Part shown: positions 12,213 through 23,868 of the stretch, one piece after another
How the letters are laid out: every line of letters begins with the position of its first letter
Position numbering within the stretch: position 1 is the first letter of the stretch
Source: Erythroxylum novogranatense
Lineage: Eukaryota; Streptophyta; Magnoliopsida; Malpighiales; Erythroxylaceae
DNA length: 64,000 nucleotides
Direction of reading: 5' to 3'
Assembly (NCBI GenBank): GCA_029891385.1
Contig: CM057228.1
Location: 136,117,475 to 136,181,474, forward strand
Program-made: the position numbers and the translations under genes
Notes under the pieces: model-generated
Databases searched by the model: none
Seen by the model: only the letters and a program-made list of their open reading frames with translations
Told to the model about the DNA's origin: nothing

Positions 12213-12581
12213 TGATAGCAAATGGATGACAAAATGAGATTTTATTGATATTTAGCAAAGGTCTCGTAGGATCTACAAGACCAGTGCTACCAGCCAACTA
12301 TGGCTCCTCAAGCTTTCCGCTGAGATAATACAAGGTGAAAAGATACCCTCTTGTACTACCCCCTCGCCTTACATACTCTCTCCCCTCTCATTCGCTACTA
12401 GCTCCTCTCTCTTCCAACTGATTCTAACCAACTCATACTCTAACCGTTAGCTGACTCGTCACTCACTATCTTATTCTTCCTTCTAGAATATGTAACTATG
12501 GGTTTGTGGCCCATGTTCTGCTGTTGCCTCCTATTCCTCCTAGCATAAGTCAATATAGGTTTATGACCCGAAGAGCTATCA
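12213..12581 (-). repeat. 5' LTR of the chromovirus
   Basis: This is the second copy of the ~370-bp LTR, with matching TGATAGC and GCTATCA ends. It is followed by the target duplication TGCTA at 12582-12586. Confidence 0.93.
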
Positions 12582-12586
12582 TGCTA

Positions 12587-13609
12587 TCAGAAAACCCATT
12601 TGATGCAAAAGAACTTAAAGTCTATAAGAGAAATAAAAGAGGAAAGATTAATCAATCACAAGCTTTAATTTGGTCGGATTGATTGGGAATTGAATTGAAA
12701 TTGAAGATAAAGGCTGAAATTCATATTGCATTAGGATTCCTTATTAGATAGGAGTGATACTTTCTCCTAAGAGTGATTCCTAGTTTCCTACTATCCATTC
12801 TTTGTGTTCTTCACCAAATTCCAGCAACCCCAACCTAAATTCCAGCCCTCTCATACCTATGTTCCAACCATCTTAAACCCTAAAATTCCAGCAATCAAAC
12901 CTTAAATTTCCAGCTTTACAAAATCTGAAAATTCTGCATTCCTAGCGAAAATTCAACCTTGAAACCTAATATTTCAGTAGCCTAATACCATCCACACTTC
13001 CTAATTTTGTGCTTTTAACTAATTCATAATTCTTCTATTTGTCCTACATCACCTTTGTCCTAACACTAATAGTTGTTTTTAAAGTTATCAAAAGAATCCC
13101 TACCTGTAGTGATTTGTTTGACCATTGTCTTGGTAATTCTTTTATGAAAATCTATAATATTACTTGTCCTTTTTGAGTTCACCTATGAATTATTCTAAAT
13201 TATATTTGCTTTATTGCAAGTGGCTTCATCTTTAGTTAGGCTACTAGCAAAGTTGGTTTTGACAGAGAACCAACAGAAATTTGATAATAATTAAGTCCTA
13301 TCTGTTAACATGGCAAAACACAATTTTAAATGCAACCATTTGTAGCACACCTTAGTTCTTTATAGGATTCTTCAAAGGAAGTCTAGTGGAGCAGTGCCTT
13401 GGAAACGGAATGCAGGGAATTGATTCTTCCTGCCCATACAAGTTTAGAATCTAGTTCTATTGTGGATCAACGTTTTCACATGCTTGTTAGGAAATATTGC
13501 AGCCATCAGAATTCTGTTATCTTCTGTTTGACAATTAATTGATTTCTGTATTTCCTCGACACGAAACAACAATCCCTCCTCCTCTCATGTTCTCCCTGCC
13601 TGACCCTTT
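12587..13609. other. Intergenic DNA between chromovirus and HIPP gene
   Basis: I see no coding exon or recognisable element here. The part next to 13609 should contain the 3' untranslated region of the minus-strand HIPP gene. Confidence 0.5.
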
Positions 13610-14770
13610 TTACACTATCCTGCATGCATTTGGATTTTCATCACTGAACATAGATGTGATGTTTCCATTTTGATTATTCTCTTGATACTCATCATTGTAA
13701 TGGTCCATCCTGCTGCTATAAAAAGTCGGTCGTGGCGGTGGCGACTGTATGTACTCGTAACTAGTAACATATGGAGATGGCCGATATGTGTTGTAGCTTT
13801 GTGTGACGTGGATTGGCTGTATTGGCTCTGGTGAAAATCTTGGTCCATTACCGCCATATCTATTCCAGTGACCTGTGTAATTATCTCCATAGCCATATCT
13901 ATGGTTGTCATTATCTGTTGCCTGATGGTGTTGGCATTTGATGTGAACTTCTCCTTGATCTTTGGGTCCATGTCTATAGTTGTCATAATCTGGTGCCGGA
14001 GGGTGGTGGTATATGGTATGAACTTCTCCTTCATCTCTGGGTACAGAGGCTTGTGGATTAGGTTGGCTTGCATTCGTGTCTTGCATAGGAGGTGTTGGTG
14101 ATGGTTTCTCCTCCGATGGTGGATCTTTTGGCGGTGCTGCTGGTGGTTCAGCGGCTGGTGCTTCTGCTGGAGGAGGGTTAGCAGTATCAGAGGCTGATGG
14201 TGGCGAAGAACCACCTTCAGGTTGCTGTTCACATTGTTCCAATGGCTGAGCAGCAGGAGGCTCTGTTGATTCTGAGTGAGAACAGATAATAGCCATCTTT
14301 CTAGTTTTCCTAATGGCTCTGACAATTTTCTCTGGGTCTGCCCATCCGATTATTATCAACTTTTGTTGGGGAAGATCAACATATATATGAGATATACCTG
14401 AGCAACTTGCAACATTAATCTACATCAGAAATGGTGAATCCCCGGATGATGATGATAATTCTTGAAGAACAACACTAACAAGAATTTGTCAGACATATTA
14501 CCATCTTACCATCAACGCCATGCAGTGCCTTCTTGATCTTCTGCACACACCCGTTGCAGTCCATCCGGACTTGTATCTCGGTGACTCGAGCTTTCTGCAC
14601 TTTGAGAAGGAAAGCCACTCATGAATGGTTATAGAAATAAACTCAACTAGTCTGATGCTCAAACTAAGTCATGCCATGTTAAGTTTCATTTCTGCAGAAA
14701 GTATGTATTTATATATCTGGTATCGCCAGGTATTGGAATGCAAAGAACATACCTCTAATTCTTGAGCCAT
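13610..14770 (-). CDS. Heavy-metal-associated isoprenylated plant protein (HIPP)
   Basis: Metallochaperone-like membrane-tethered protein. Minus-strand exons 14753-14770, 14510-14594 and 13610-14397 have GT-AG junctions and join into a 297-codon frame (296 aa). The short first exon encodes MAQELE. Residues ~8-72 form one HMA domain with the metal-binding core MDCNGC (C19, C22), then HIYVDLPQQKL and IIGWADPEKIVRAIRKTRK. A long proline-rich stretch follows (~80-130), then two adjacent copies of a ~24-residue block (GEVHTIYHHPP..YDNYRHG and GEVHIKCQHHQ..NDNHRYG). The last four residues are CRIV, a CaaX isoprenylation box. Metal specificity cannot be read from sequence. The proline-rich tail is longer than the HMA domain itself. 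The family call is firm. Confidence 0.9.
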
Positions 14771-16008
14771 TAGGGAACGGAGAGAGGAAGAGACAGAGAA
14801 TGAAGGAACAATTAATATGAGAGATGAAAGGGATGTTTGGTGGAAAGAGTACAAGTGAAGAATCAATGTACAGGTAAGGTGACATTTGTTTTGTGCATGG
14901 AGGAAGAATATATGAAAGGCAAAAGCAAAAGGAATCTTCTTTCCCTTGTGATAAGACACAGAAAGAGGAAGATTCTTGCTGGAGTAATTGTCAAATCTTA
15001 AGGTAAAAAGAGAGACCCTAGTAACTTAACAATAATTTTTCGGATATGTTCCAAGTCTAAAGAAGCTCGAGCCTAAGTTCTTATCCGGATCCAATCAAAC
15101 TTGTAATTTGGGAGACCTTAGCTTGATTGTCATTTTTAATTAGTTAAGGAGAATTTTTTCTTGGTGAGTATATCATGTTTGAAGTCTAAGTTATACCAAA
15201 AAAACGATTGGTTAGTTTAGATTTCTAATCGTCGCCCTTAAGGAGAATAAGAGCTTGTGTATCGGCTAGCATATTTGAAATCTATGCTACAGTTAATCTT
15301 TGTTTATCTTTGGCCTCTAACATAAATTTGTTCTATAACTCAATTGATTGGTATATAAGCCGAAAATTTATGATGTAACTCTTTTGAAACTTATCGGTAA
15401 AATATTTCACGAACCTGAGAGAATGGTCTTTTTCGATTTGTGTAGTATAACAAGGTCATCTACCTTAAGTTTCTGTCATCCCTATGTGCCCTCTTACCGA
15501 AGGTTATCCTTCATGGTCATTTTTATAAATTAATACTCCACAAATTAGTAATTACTATTATATAATAGTTTTTATAATTCTGTAAGTTAAATAATTTTAA
15601 GTAATAATAAGACAACAATTGTGTGAAAGATCATCTCACACATATCATTAATCAATGTAATTTGTAATAAAATACAATATTTTCTTAAAATTTAATGTGA
15701 ACTTTCCCTCCCGACCCATCCTTTACAAGTTAGTGCAAAGCTTTGAATGTGAACGGATCCTTTAGGAGGAGGGACCATGTAGAGATATTCCCTATTTGAT
15801 TATTATAGTTTTTAGTTAATTATGTTCTTTACATATAAATAATATTAGTGGATGATTGTCTTTTGGCTTTGCTTTCATAAAGTTATAGTGAGCTTTACTT
15901 AATAATTGAACATTTTTAAGTAAAGTTGTTTCAAAAGGGCTCTTTTAAACCACAAATTTAAAGAAATAAGTTATTATTGAAGGAAAATATGCACGAAATC
16001 ACGTAATC
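14771..16008. other. Intergenic DNA upstream of the HIPP gene
   Basis: The part nearest 14771 should hold the HIPP promoter and 5' UTR. I see no other gene. A generally AT-rich stretch from 15530 leads to the interrupted tandem duplication. Confidence 0.5.
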
Positions 16009-16099
16009 AATCAAATTGATTAACTCTAAGATTGTAATATGCTATATTTAATAATTGTATGAAAAAATACCTGAAAATTGAGGAATAATTGAATCTATT
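16009..16099 (+). repeat. Left part of a tandem-duplication unit interrupted by the Tat-type element
   Basis: This ~90 bp recurs almost exactly at 26675-26764, including ACCTGAAAATTGAGGAATAA and the insertion point CTATT. It is the start of unit 1, whose remainder lies at 26130-26674 on the other side of the retrotransposon. Confidence 0.8.
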
Positions 16100-16514
16100 T
16101 GGTTCTGCCGGATTCAGGCTGAACGGTGCGTTGCCGTTTGGATCCATGAGTTGGCAATCTTCTGCGTTGTTCCTCGACGTGAATATACCTGCAAAACAAG
16201 GAAGGCTCGTCAGGAGTTGTGTCCCGATTAGCCCCTCTGACGCTCAAGTGAGTTTTCTAGTGAAGGTGGGACCGATGAATGTAGAGAAAACAAATTAGGT
16301 TATGATCTCGTACCTAGATTATGGGAGAATAATACCTTTTATATGGTTTTGCAGTTAGGTTTAGGTCTTTACGTGTTTGCATGGAAGACTCTTTTCAACC
16401 GATGGGCCGAAAGAGGGCATGGGCTTTAGGCGCAGGACTGATCTTCGATGATTGGACCGATTGACCCATGGGTCATCTTGACTGGATCCGGGCCCAGCAC
16501 GGTCGACCCGACCA
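16100..16514 (-). repeat. 3' LTR of the Tat-type element
   Basis: Matches 25717-26129 with scattered substitutions. It starts TGGTTCTGCC and ends GACCCGACCA. Confidence 0.92.
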
Positions 16515-16956
16515 TAAACCCCCTACTCCTCGAGTCTGAGCGAAGAGAAGGGTCGGAGGAGTATGCAGAGGTTTTATAGCTCGGTCATAGGACGACTCGG
16601 GGTTGGGACGATCGGTTGAGCCTTGAGACATAGCTCGTCTGCATTGGTCACTAAATGGAATGATCGATCGATCGGCCGGCAATGTTATAGCCTGACCATG
16701 GACGGCCCGGGTAGTTTCAATTGGTCAGGTGCCGACTAGTTGTCTCCATTAGCGGGCACGTGAAGACATTTGAGGCATTTATTATTTGACGGCGCACGCC
16801 GTCGACAATTTTCGAATCAAACGATCGTCTTTGTAGCCGTTACCCAGCTGTCTCGCACGTCCTTTCAACTGTTCGCGCCCGTCCGGATTTCGATTAACCC
16901 TAATTTGTCTCCGTTCAGATCGTGTCGCGTGTCCAAGAGTAGCTCGGATTCTCTCC

Positions 16957-17004
16957 ACGTGTGGAGCTTTGGTTGGATCCTAATTCGAGAGTTTTCCCTA
17001 TAAA
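16957..17004 (+). promoter_or_regulatory. TATA box and G-box upstream of the antisense gene
   Basis: A G-box-containing palindrome (CCACGTGTGG, near 16957) is followed by a TATA-like CTATAAATG (16998-17006), about 190 bases before the ATG at 17198. The arrangement fits a pol II promoter reading opposite to the retrotransposon genes. Promoter activity is inferred from motifs alone. Confidence 0.45.
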
Positions 17005-17197
17005 TGTTTGGAGTAGGCGGACGATTTGCTTTTCTTCGCACTCATTTCGTTCTTGTCGTCTTCTTGCTTTCCTCTGTTTTTTCCCTATTCTCACTCTCGG
17101 AAGTTGTCTTAGGCGTCGCTCAAATTTTCGATTCCCTACCATTAAATAGGTACGTCCCCTTTCTTCATTCTCCTCTTCTAAATTCCTCTTAGAAAGC

Positions 17198-19463
17198 ATG
17201 TCATCTAGCGGTTCTCGGAGTGGGGTTTCTCCAAGTGATTCTGTTGATGGGAGGTCGTCGGAGGTTATGGCCGAGGTGACGGCGGTGTCGAGGTTAAGGT
17301 ATGTTGAAGATATTACAACAAGAAAACGAAAAGACGGGCTGATAGTAAAGGAGTTGCCCAAGGGTAAATCCAAGATGTCTGCCGCGGAGTTGCGTCGGTC
17401 AGTCCTTAGGAACAGTATCTCTCGGGACTAGGAGCCTAGGTTGGCTTCTGAGAATGAGGGAGTCGGCAGCAGCAGAGATGGGTGGATTGCCGTCTCTGAG
17501 TATTTCTTTTCGGTCGGAGGCTTGAGATTACCGTACGTGTCGATCGTAGACGAAGTGTGCGCTAACTATCAGTTGAGGCCGAGTCAGATCCCTCTGAATG
17601 GGTGGCGTTTCATTAATGGACTTGTACTGTTGTGCCACCAATTCGGCTGTCCGACCTCGGTTAACATCTTGCGCCACTTCTTGAGGATTAGCCAGAGTCC
17701 GAGTTCTGGGGGTGGCATCCCTTTCCTAATGTATAAGGATGCCCGATATCGCCCAGCCGGGACGTCTGGTAAAATTTTCGGCTGGAGAACAAAATACTTC
17801 TTCGTGAAGCCTCCGGGGGCTTCTTCCGAGTCCCAGCCGTGGAGGTATCCCCAAGCTGAGCGATGGAATGACTCATCGAGTCTATTCCTTTCCAAGGAGG
17901 AGCGGGAGGTAGTTAACCGTACAAAGGAGCTTGGCCAGTATAACTTCGCTCGGCTCATCTCGGGGTATGGCGGGGGGGCCTCGGCCAACTCTCTACTGAT
18001 TGACCCCCCGCCGCGAGTTGGCGGGCTAGGAGAGGGAACTGCCCCGCTTGGTTGACCCCTCATGATTGATTTATCTTCTTTATTCGTAGGTTTTGGTTCG
18101 GTTTCTAACTTGTTTCCTCTGTTTGTGCAGCTATGGTCAAAGTTAATACTTTTCTCGACCCCCCCCAAATCCGCCAAGGGTAAGCGTAAGGTTGCCGGTT
18201 CCTTGGGGGCTAGAGGACAGGCGGAGAGGGGAGAGGCTAGTTCGCGGGTTGCTCGACCCATTACTTCCGGGCAGCGTGATGTTCCTCCTACCGTCCCCGA
18301 ACCATTGGCAGCGCCTGTTGTAGTCGTCCCGCCTGGTCCGAGCATGGTTGTAATCGAGGAAGAGGAGGAGGAGGTTGAACGACCTCTTAAAAGGAGGAGA
18401 GGGGCCCGGGTAACTGACCGGCCTTCCCCTGTGGACGACCGATCTCCCAGTTCCCCCGTAGCCGACCGATCTCCTTGCTCTTTGGTGGCTGCTTGTCCTT
18501 CGGTGGTCAACCAATCTCTCCGTCCTTCGGGCCAACTCAAGGAAAAAGGGAAAGCGGGTGACGTCGGGCTGTGGGAGTCTCTGATCAAGCTGCCCAGGGA
18601 CTCCTCAACTACTGACGTCGGCATTGTCCGTCATATCATGAAAAGGATTACTCCTCCCGTGGACGGGGAGAAATTTGACCAGAAGAGCAATAAGGATATG
18701 GGGTCTCTACTTTTGCGTACTTGCCAGAGGAGCTCAATGATGTCGTTCGAGGCGGTGCAGCGTTTGGATGTTCTGGACCGTGAGGTTCAGGACCTTCAAG
18801 AGGATCACGAGCTTTGAAGGACGAGCCAAGGTAGAAGAGAGAGACCTTCTCAAAGCTCAGAATTCTTCTTTAGAGGAAGAGAAGAAGATTCGGGAGGAGG
18901 CGGCAAGTATTTTGAAGGCCCAAGTTGACACGGGGGAGGAAGAGATGCGCGCCTTGCGAGCTCAGCTCACAAAGGAGGAGGTCGAAAGGGTAAAGGCGAT
19001 GGCAGCGAGGAGCAAGCTATCCGAGGAGTATGCAGTGTTGCGGGGGCAGTGGGAGTCGGAGAGGGTGCTCAAGGAGAAATCTCTCCGAGACCATGCCCAA
19101 ACCGAGGATATGTTAAGGAGGGTGCAAGCCTCCGTGAAGGAACAAAGGATTGAGGCGATCCTGCGATGGCAGAGGCGGTTCTTGCAGGACGAGTGCTTGG
19201 AGTACTCCTGCGACCTGGCCCTCATGATCCTGAAGAATTGTTATAACGCCTGCGTTCCTGAGGGGTCGGACGGTCCTTCGTTCGAGAAGTTTACCGAGCC
19301 GTTACTTCCTACCGCTCTTGGCCTTTCTCTGGAGGAAGTGACGGAGAGAGCTATGGAGGACCGGGGCCCAGTCCCGAATGAAGAGCTGGACCTTAGCTCG
19401 GCCGAGGAGGACGAGCTTCCTCATGATGATACTTCTGTCCCCGCTTCGACTTTTCCGCTTTGA
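17198..19463 (+). pseudogene. Antisense accessory gene of the Tat-type element (gypsy-type Transposase_28-like domain)
   Basis: The function of such genes is unknown. They occur in plant gypsy elements as extra, often antisense, genes. The frame opens at 17198, meets one TAG at 17429-17431 and continues in the same frame to 18055. The conserved domain lies at ~17480-17830 (GLRLPYVSIVDEVCANYQL, NGWRFINGLVLLCHQFG, VNILRHFLRI, GWRTKYFFVK). A GT-AG intron probably spans ~18050-18130. The next segment is charged and proline-rich (VVIEEEEEEVERPLKRRR), with a run of eight C near 18159-18166 that shifts the frame. A second shift lies near 18816. A coiled coil (18830-19150) and an acidic end (SSAEEDELPHDD) follow. 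It is broken in this copy but long and domain-complete. Confidence 0.75.
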
Positions 19464-19703
19464 TTAAGGGCTTCCCTGTATTCCCGGGTATTCTCCCTCT
19501 ACGGAGTTTTGAAGCCCACCTGGTCGGGCTTGGACTGTGGCCACTTTTATCAATACAATCTTTACCTTTGCTTTATTTCTTTCTGATGTCTCTTTCCGTA
19601 TTCATACTCTTTACTTTCAATGTATGTTGAGTTATGATGAAATTGCTCATAGTCGTCCGATTTCAAAGTCGGCTTATAGTAGAGTTCGATTCGGGGTCCC
19701 AAG

Positions 19704-20160
19704 GATCTCGTCTTGGCGACCCGATCGACCGTAGTCGGTCTATGGAGAATGCCGAGCAATAGCGATGGCGAGGGACCTAGGGATCTCATCCTGGCGACCC
19801 GACCGACCGTAGTCGATCTGTGGAGAATGCCGAGCAATGGCGATGGCGAGGGACCCAGGGATCTCGTCCTGGCGACCCGACCGACCGTAGTCGGTCTATG
19901 GAGAATGCCGAGCAATGGCGATGGCGAGGGACCCAGGGATCTCGTCCTGGCGACCCGACCGACCGTATTCGATCTGTGGAGAATGCTGAGCAATGGCGAT
20001 GGCGAGGGACCCAGGGATCTCGTCCTGGAGACCCGACCGGCCATAGTCGATCTATGGAGAATGCCGAGCAATGGCGATGGCGAGGGACCCAGGGATCTCA
20101 TCCTGATGACCCGACCGGCCGTAATCGGTCTATGGAGAATGCCAAGCAATGGCGATGGTT
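19704..20160. repeat. 78-bp tandem repeat, about six copies
   Basis: The motif GATCTC recurs at 19704, 19782, 19860, 19938, 20016 and 20094, an exact 78-base period, with few substitutions between copies. Because 78 is a multiple of three, frames stay open on both strands and give spurious 26-residue repeat proteins. The array sits between the integrase end and the 3' end of the antisense gene. Tandem arrays in this position are known from Tat-lineage elements and can seed satellites. Confidence 0.95.
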
Positions 20161-20510
20161 GATTGAATTTTTATTCTTTGTCACGTATAATGGAGCTTTT
20201 CATTGCCGAGAAATCTAAAAATCGCTTTATTGATGATAATAAAGGCATGGGCCGTTAAAAAACCTGTCTGGCTGGGACAGGAAAAAGGTTCCCACGCGTT
20301 GCATACAAAAATGGTAATAAGGAAAGATTAACTAAAATAAAACTTATCTATTGGTAGAAGGCCTTCAAATTCTGTGAGTTCCAAGGCCTCGGTAGAATCT
20401 TCCCTTTCTCATCGCTGAGGATGTAAGAACCATGCCCGACTTGCTTAATCACTCGATAGGTCCTTCCCGTCGCCCGAGCTTTCTGGATGCTTTCCAGCGC
20501 CTCGGCTTTT

Positions 20511-21500
20511 TTAGTAGACGCACCCACCTACCTTTACATCGCTCGGCTTGACCCTTCTGTTATAGAACTTGGTCGCCTTTTGCCTGATTGCTTCTGAGCG
20601 AGCGGCTGGCCTTTCTCTATCCTCGCTAAGGAGAACGAGCTCTGCTCTGCGAGCTTCATCATTCCGCTCTTCTTGATAGCCCGACACCCTCTGATTGTGC
20701 AATGCCACTTCTACTGGAATCAGGGCTTCTGTCCCAAAGGTCATCCTGAACGGGGTCTCCCCTGTGACTCCGTTCGGTGTGGTTCTATATGCCTACAATA
20801 CTTCGTCTATTTCTTCCACCCAGGTCTTTCGGCCGTCCAGGCGCTTCTTGAGGGCACTCATTATCTTTTTGTTGGTGTTCTCCGCGAGACCGTTACTTTA
20901 GTCGGTCGCAGAAATCTCTAAACTTGAGGTTGTCGAACTGCCGACCATTATCTGTAACCAACACCATAGGCATCCCGAAGCGGCATAGTATATTCTTCTT
21001 TATAAAACTTTCCATCTTCCCCTCGGTGATTGTAGCGACAGACTTCGCTTCTACCCACTTGGTGAAATACTCCACGGCCACTATCAGGAATTTCTTTTGC
21101 CTGGGACCGAGAGGGAAAGGCCCCAGTATATCCATTCCCCACTGAGCGAAAGGGATAGGATGGCTCACGATTTGCATTCGCTTCGGTTAATTTGGTGAGA
21201 CATTCTTTGTTTCTCTGGCAGGCCTCACATCGGTTGACCTTTTCCTGACAATCTCTTCTCATTTTCGGCCAGTAGTACCCCTTTCTGATCAATCGGTGAG
21301 CCAACATTCTGCCCCCTATGTGATTTCCGCACATCCCTTCATGGACTTCAGCCATTGCCTGCTCGGCTTCTTCCTCATTCAAGCATCGAAGCAGCGGCCA
21401 GTTGTAAGACCGCTTATACAGAGTGTCGTTAACTATTGTGTACTCGGCGGCCTTTATTCTTAGTTTCTTGGCTTCCGATGCGTCTTCTGGTTGTTTTCCT
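20511..21500 (-). pseudogene. Tat-type element integrase region
   Basis: On the minus strand the HHCC zinc-binding part (HEGMCGNHIGGRMLAHR to CEACQRN) is followed by the catalytic core in a shifted frame (FAQWGMDILGPFP, VTDNGRQFDN) and a C-terminal part (MTFGTEALIPVEVALHNQRV, FYNRRVKPSDVKVGG). At least two frame changes separate these parts, so no functional integrase is made. Confidence 0.85.
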
Positions 21501-23248
21501 TCTAAAAGGTACTGTGTAATTGGTTCTGTCCAACTCGACCGACCAGTACTTACGTTGAGAACTTCCTCGGTTTTCTGAATGCTAGGCCGTTCTAGTCGTT
21601 CGACCAGAACATTATTTATGGCATCACGGTCGGAAGCCATTTTCGAGAGCGCATCCGTTTTATATTTTATTCTGCTGATTGAGTACTGTTCGAAATTGCT
21701 CAACTCCTGTTTTACTAGCTCCAGATACTTGATCATGTTGTTCCCCTTGGCCTCATACTGCCCGGTGACTTGGCCGACCACCACTTGGCTGTCGCTATAT
21801 ATCTTCAGGTGCTTCACCTCCATCTCCTTGGCGAGTTGGAGGTCGGCTATCAGAGCCTCATATTCTGCCTCGTTATTGGAGGCTTTGAATTCTAGCTGAA
21901 TGGCGTACTCTACTTTTTCTTCTAAATGCGGGCTGACCAGCACTACTCCCGCTCCGCATCCCTCGGCATTGGATGATCCATCAACAAACAAGCTCCAAAG
22001 TGAACCGCCTCGTCCTTCGAGCTCGGTTGGCTCATCTCTGCGATGAAGTCTGCCAACACCTGCGCTTTAATGGTCGTGCGGGGCTTGTATTGTATATCGA
22101 ACTCTCCCAGTTCTACCGCCCATTTTATCAGCCGACCCGAAGTTTCGGGCTTTTGAAGGCACTGTCTGAGGGGTTGGTCGATCCATACCTCAATAGTATG
22201 ACTTTGGAAGTAAGGCCTCAGCTTTCTGGTTGCCATTATCAAGGAGAGGGCGAGCTACTCTATGGGCATATATCGCGTTTCTGGCCCGGTCAACACTTTG
22301 CTGACATAGTAGACGGGGTGTTGCTCGCTTCCTTCCGATCGGATAAGTACTGCTACCGATCGACCCCTCCAGAATCGCCAAGTATAAGATCAGATTCTCC
22401 CCTTCTACCGGGCTTTGCAGAATAGGCGGGCTGGACAAGTATTGCTTTAAGTGTTGGAAAGCTTTCTCGCACTCATCCAACCATTGGAACTGGGTCATGT
22501 TCGCTTTCCTCAGGACTTTGAAAAACGAGAGGCACTTGTCTCCTAGTCTGGAGATGAACCTGCTCAGCGAAACTATCCGACCGGTCAAAATCTGAACATC
22601 TTTCAGGCATTGCGGCGAAGGCATCTTTATGATGGCCTCAATCTTCTCTGGATTAGCTTCGATTCCCCGCTGAGTGATCATAAACCCAAGGAATTTTTCG
22701 GATGCCACCCCAAACACGCATTTTTCTGGGTTTAGCTTCATCTGGAATTTATTCAAGGTCTGGAAGACTTCTTGGAGATCTTGTACATGCTCCGCGGACG
22801 TCTTACTTTTGACCACCATATCGTCTACATAAGCTTCCACAGTTCGACCAATCTGTTTTTTGAAGACTTCTGTGACGAGCCGTTGATAGGTCGCCCCGGC
22901 GTTTTTCAAACCAAAAGGCATTACTTGGTAGCAATATGTGCCTTGGTCGGTTATGAAGGCGGTTTTTTCTTCGTCCTCCAGGCTCATTTGGATCGATGAT
23001 AGCAGAAAGCATCCAGAAGTCGAGTAGTTCATGGCCCGAGGTGGAGTCTACTAATTGGTCGATCTTAGCAAGAGGAAGTCGTCTTTTGGACATGCTTTGT
23101 TCAAGTCGGTGAAATCTATGCACATTCTCCACTTGCCGTTCTTTTCACCAAAACAACATTGGCAAGCCATTACGGATATTTGACCTCTCGGATGAACCGG
23201 CCAAAGAACTTCGCTACTTCCTTCTCGATCACTTCCGTCGCTCCTCAT
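21501..23248 (-). pseudogene. Tat-type element reverse transcriptase and double RNase H region
   Basis: Leftward reading gives RT motifs NGKWRMCIDFTDLNKACPKD, YCYQVMPFGLKNAGATYQRL and the catalytic YVDDMVVKS. A degenerate first RNase H follows (YKPRTTIKAQVLADFIAEM), then a second RNase H starting FVDGSSNAEGCGAG, with YSDSQVVVGQV containing the later aspartate. The paired RNase H arrangement supports the Tat lineage. Frame changes occur near 23050-23130 and 22240-22190, and again between the two RNase H parts. The copy is inactive. Confidence 0.85.
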
Positions 23249-23529
23249 CGTGCCATCGCTTTTTTATCGATAAACTGCGGTCATGCCGAATACCGAGGGA
23301 GTGCGGCGCGATCGATCGAGAAATTCTAGGCATGTCGCTCATCTAGTTTAAAACCGACTTGTTTTCCACCAAACGATCAGTGATTCCTTTAACCAGTCCC
23401 TCTCAGTAGCTCGGAACCTAGGTTTGTGAACTTAGAAGGGTCGGCTTCATCGAAGACGACTTCTGCGTTTCTTCTCGGGTTCAATCTCCGTCTCTTCGTC
23501 GGTTCTTACATCAAGAGAACTCGTCAAGA

Positions 23530-23868
23530 CTACCGCCTGCCTAATGTTTTAGTCTCCGCTAAATAACATTCCCTGGCGATTCTCTGTTGACCCCTGACAA
23601 TGCCTACCCCGTGGGGTGTCGGGAACTTCATAACTTGGTAGTAAGTAGAGACGACCGACCTGAGGGCATTTTGAGTAGCTCGCCCGATTATTGCATTATA
23701 TGCCCCTTGGAACTTTACGACCAGGAACTCAACGTCCCTCTCTATCTGACATGGTTTCTGCCCAAACTTCACTTTCAAATACACCCGGGCGAACGGGTAG
23801 GTTGACGCCCCGATTACTCCTTTAATGGGGCCGCTCAGAGGTAATAATCGCTCCTCGGGTACCTTCAT
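23530..23868 (-). pseudogene. Tat-type element protease-region remnant
   Basis: Open for 112 codons on the minus strand. LPLSGPIKGVIGASTYPFAR, FLVVKFQGAYNAIIGRATQN and MKFPTPHGVGIVRG form the conserved block downstream of the aspartic protease in this lineage. The DT/SG active-site part upstream (about 23880-24000) survives only in another frame. It would have processed the polyprotein. Confidence 0.75.

Larger units (their letters stand above)
7255..12581 (-). mobile_element. Ty3/gypsy chromovirus LTR retrotransposon, nearly complete
   Basis: The element is bounded by ~370-bp LTRs that start TGATAGC and end GCTATCA, with a 5-bp target duplication TGCTA (7250-7254 and 12582-12586). It is transcribed leftward. 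Domain order is gag, zinc knuckle, protease, reverse transcriptase, RNase H, integrase and chromodomain, typical of chromoviruses. The candidate primer-binding site begins TTGGTGCTTTCATTGAGAG next to the right LTR, and a purine-rich tract (AGGAGGCGGAAT) abuts the left LTR. By eye the LTRs differ at only about four positions, so the insertion is young. Several in-frame stops and one frameshift make this copy non-autonomous. Confidence 0.95.

Noticed and set aside
13615..14325. 236-codon minus-strand frame overlapping the HIPP last exon
   Set aside because: It is a shifted frame of the HIPP coding sequence. The other frame carries the HMA domain, splice junctions and the CaaX end.
17149..17193. 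Possible 5' UTR intron of the antisense gene (GT..AG)
   Set aside because: About 45 bases is shorter than plant introns usually are.
19562..20218. Open frames on both strands encoding 26-residue repeat proteins
   Set aside because: They arise because the 78-bp DNA repeat is a multiple of three with few stops. The same array is open in several frames, and no independent start or domain supports any of them.
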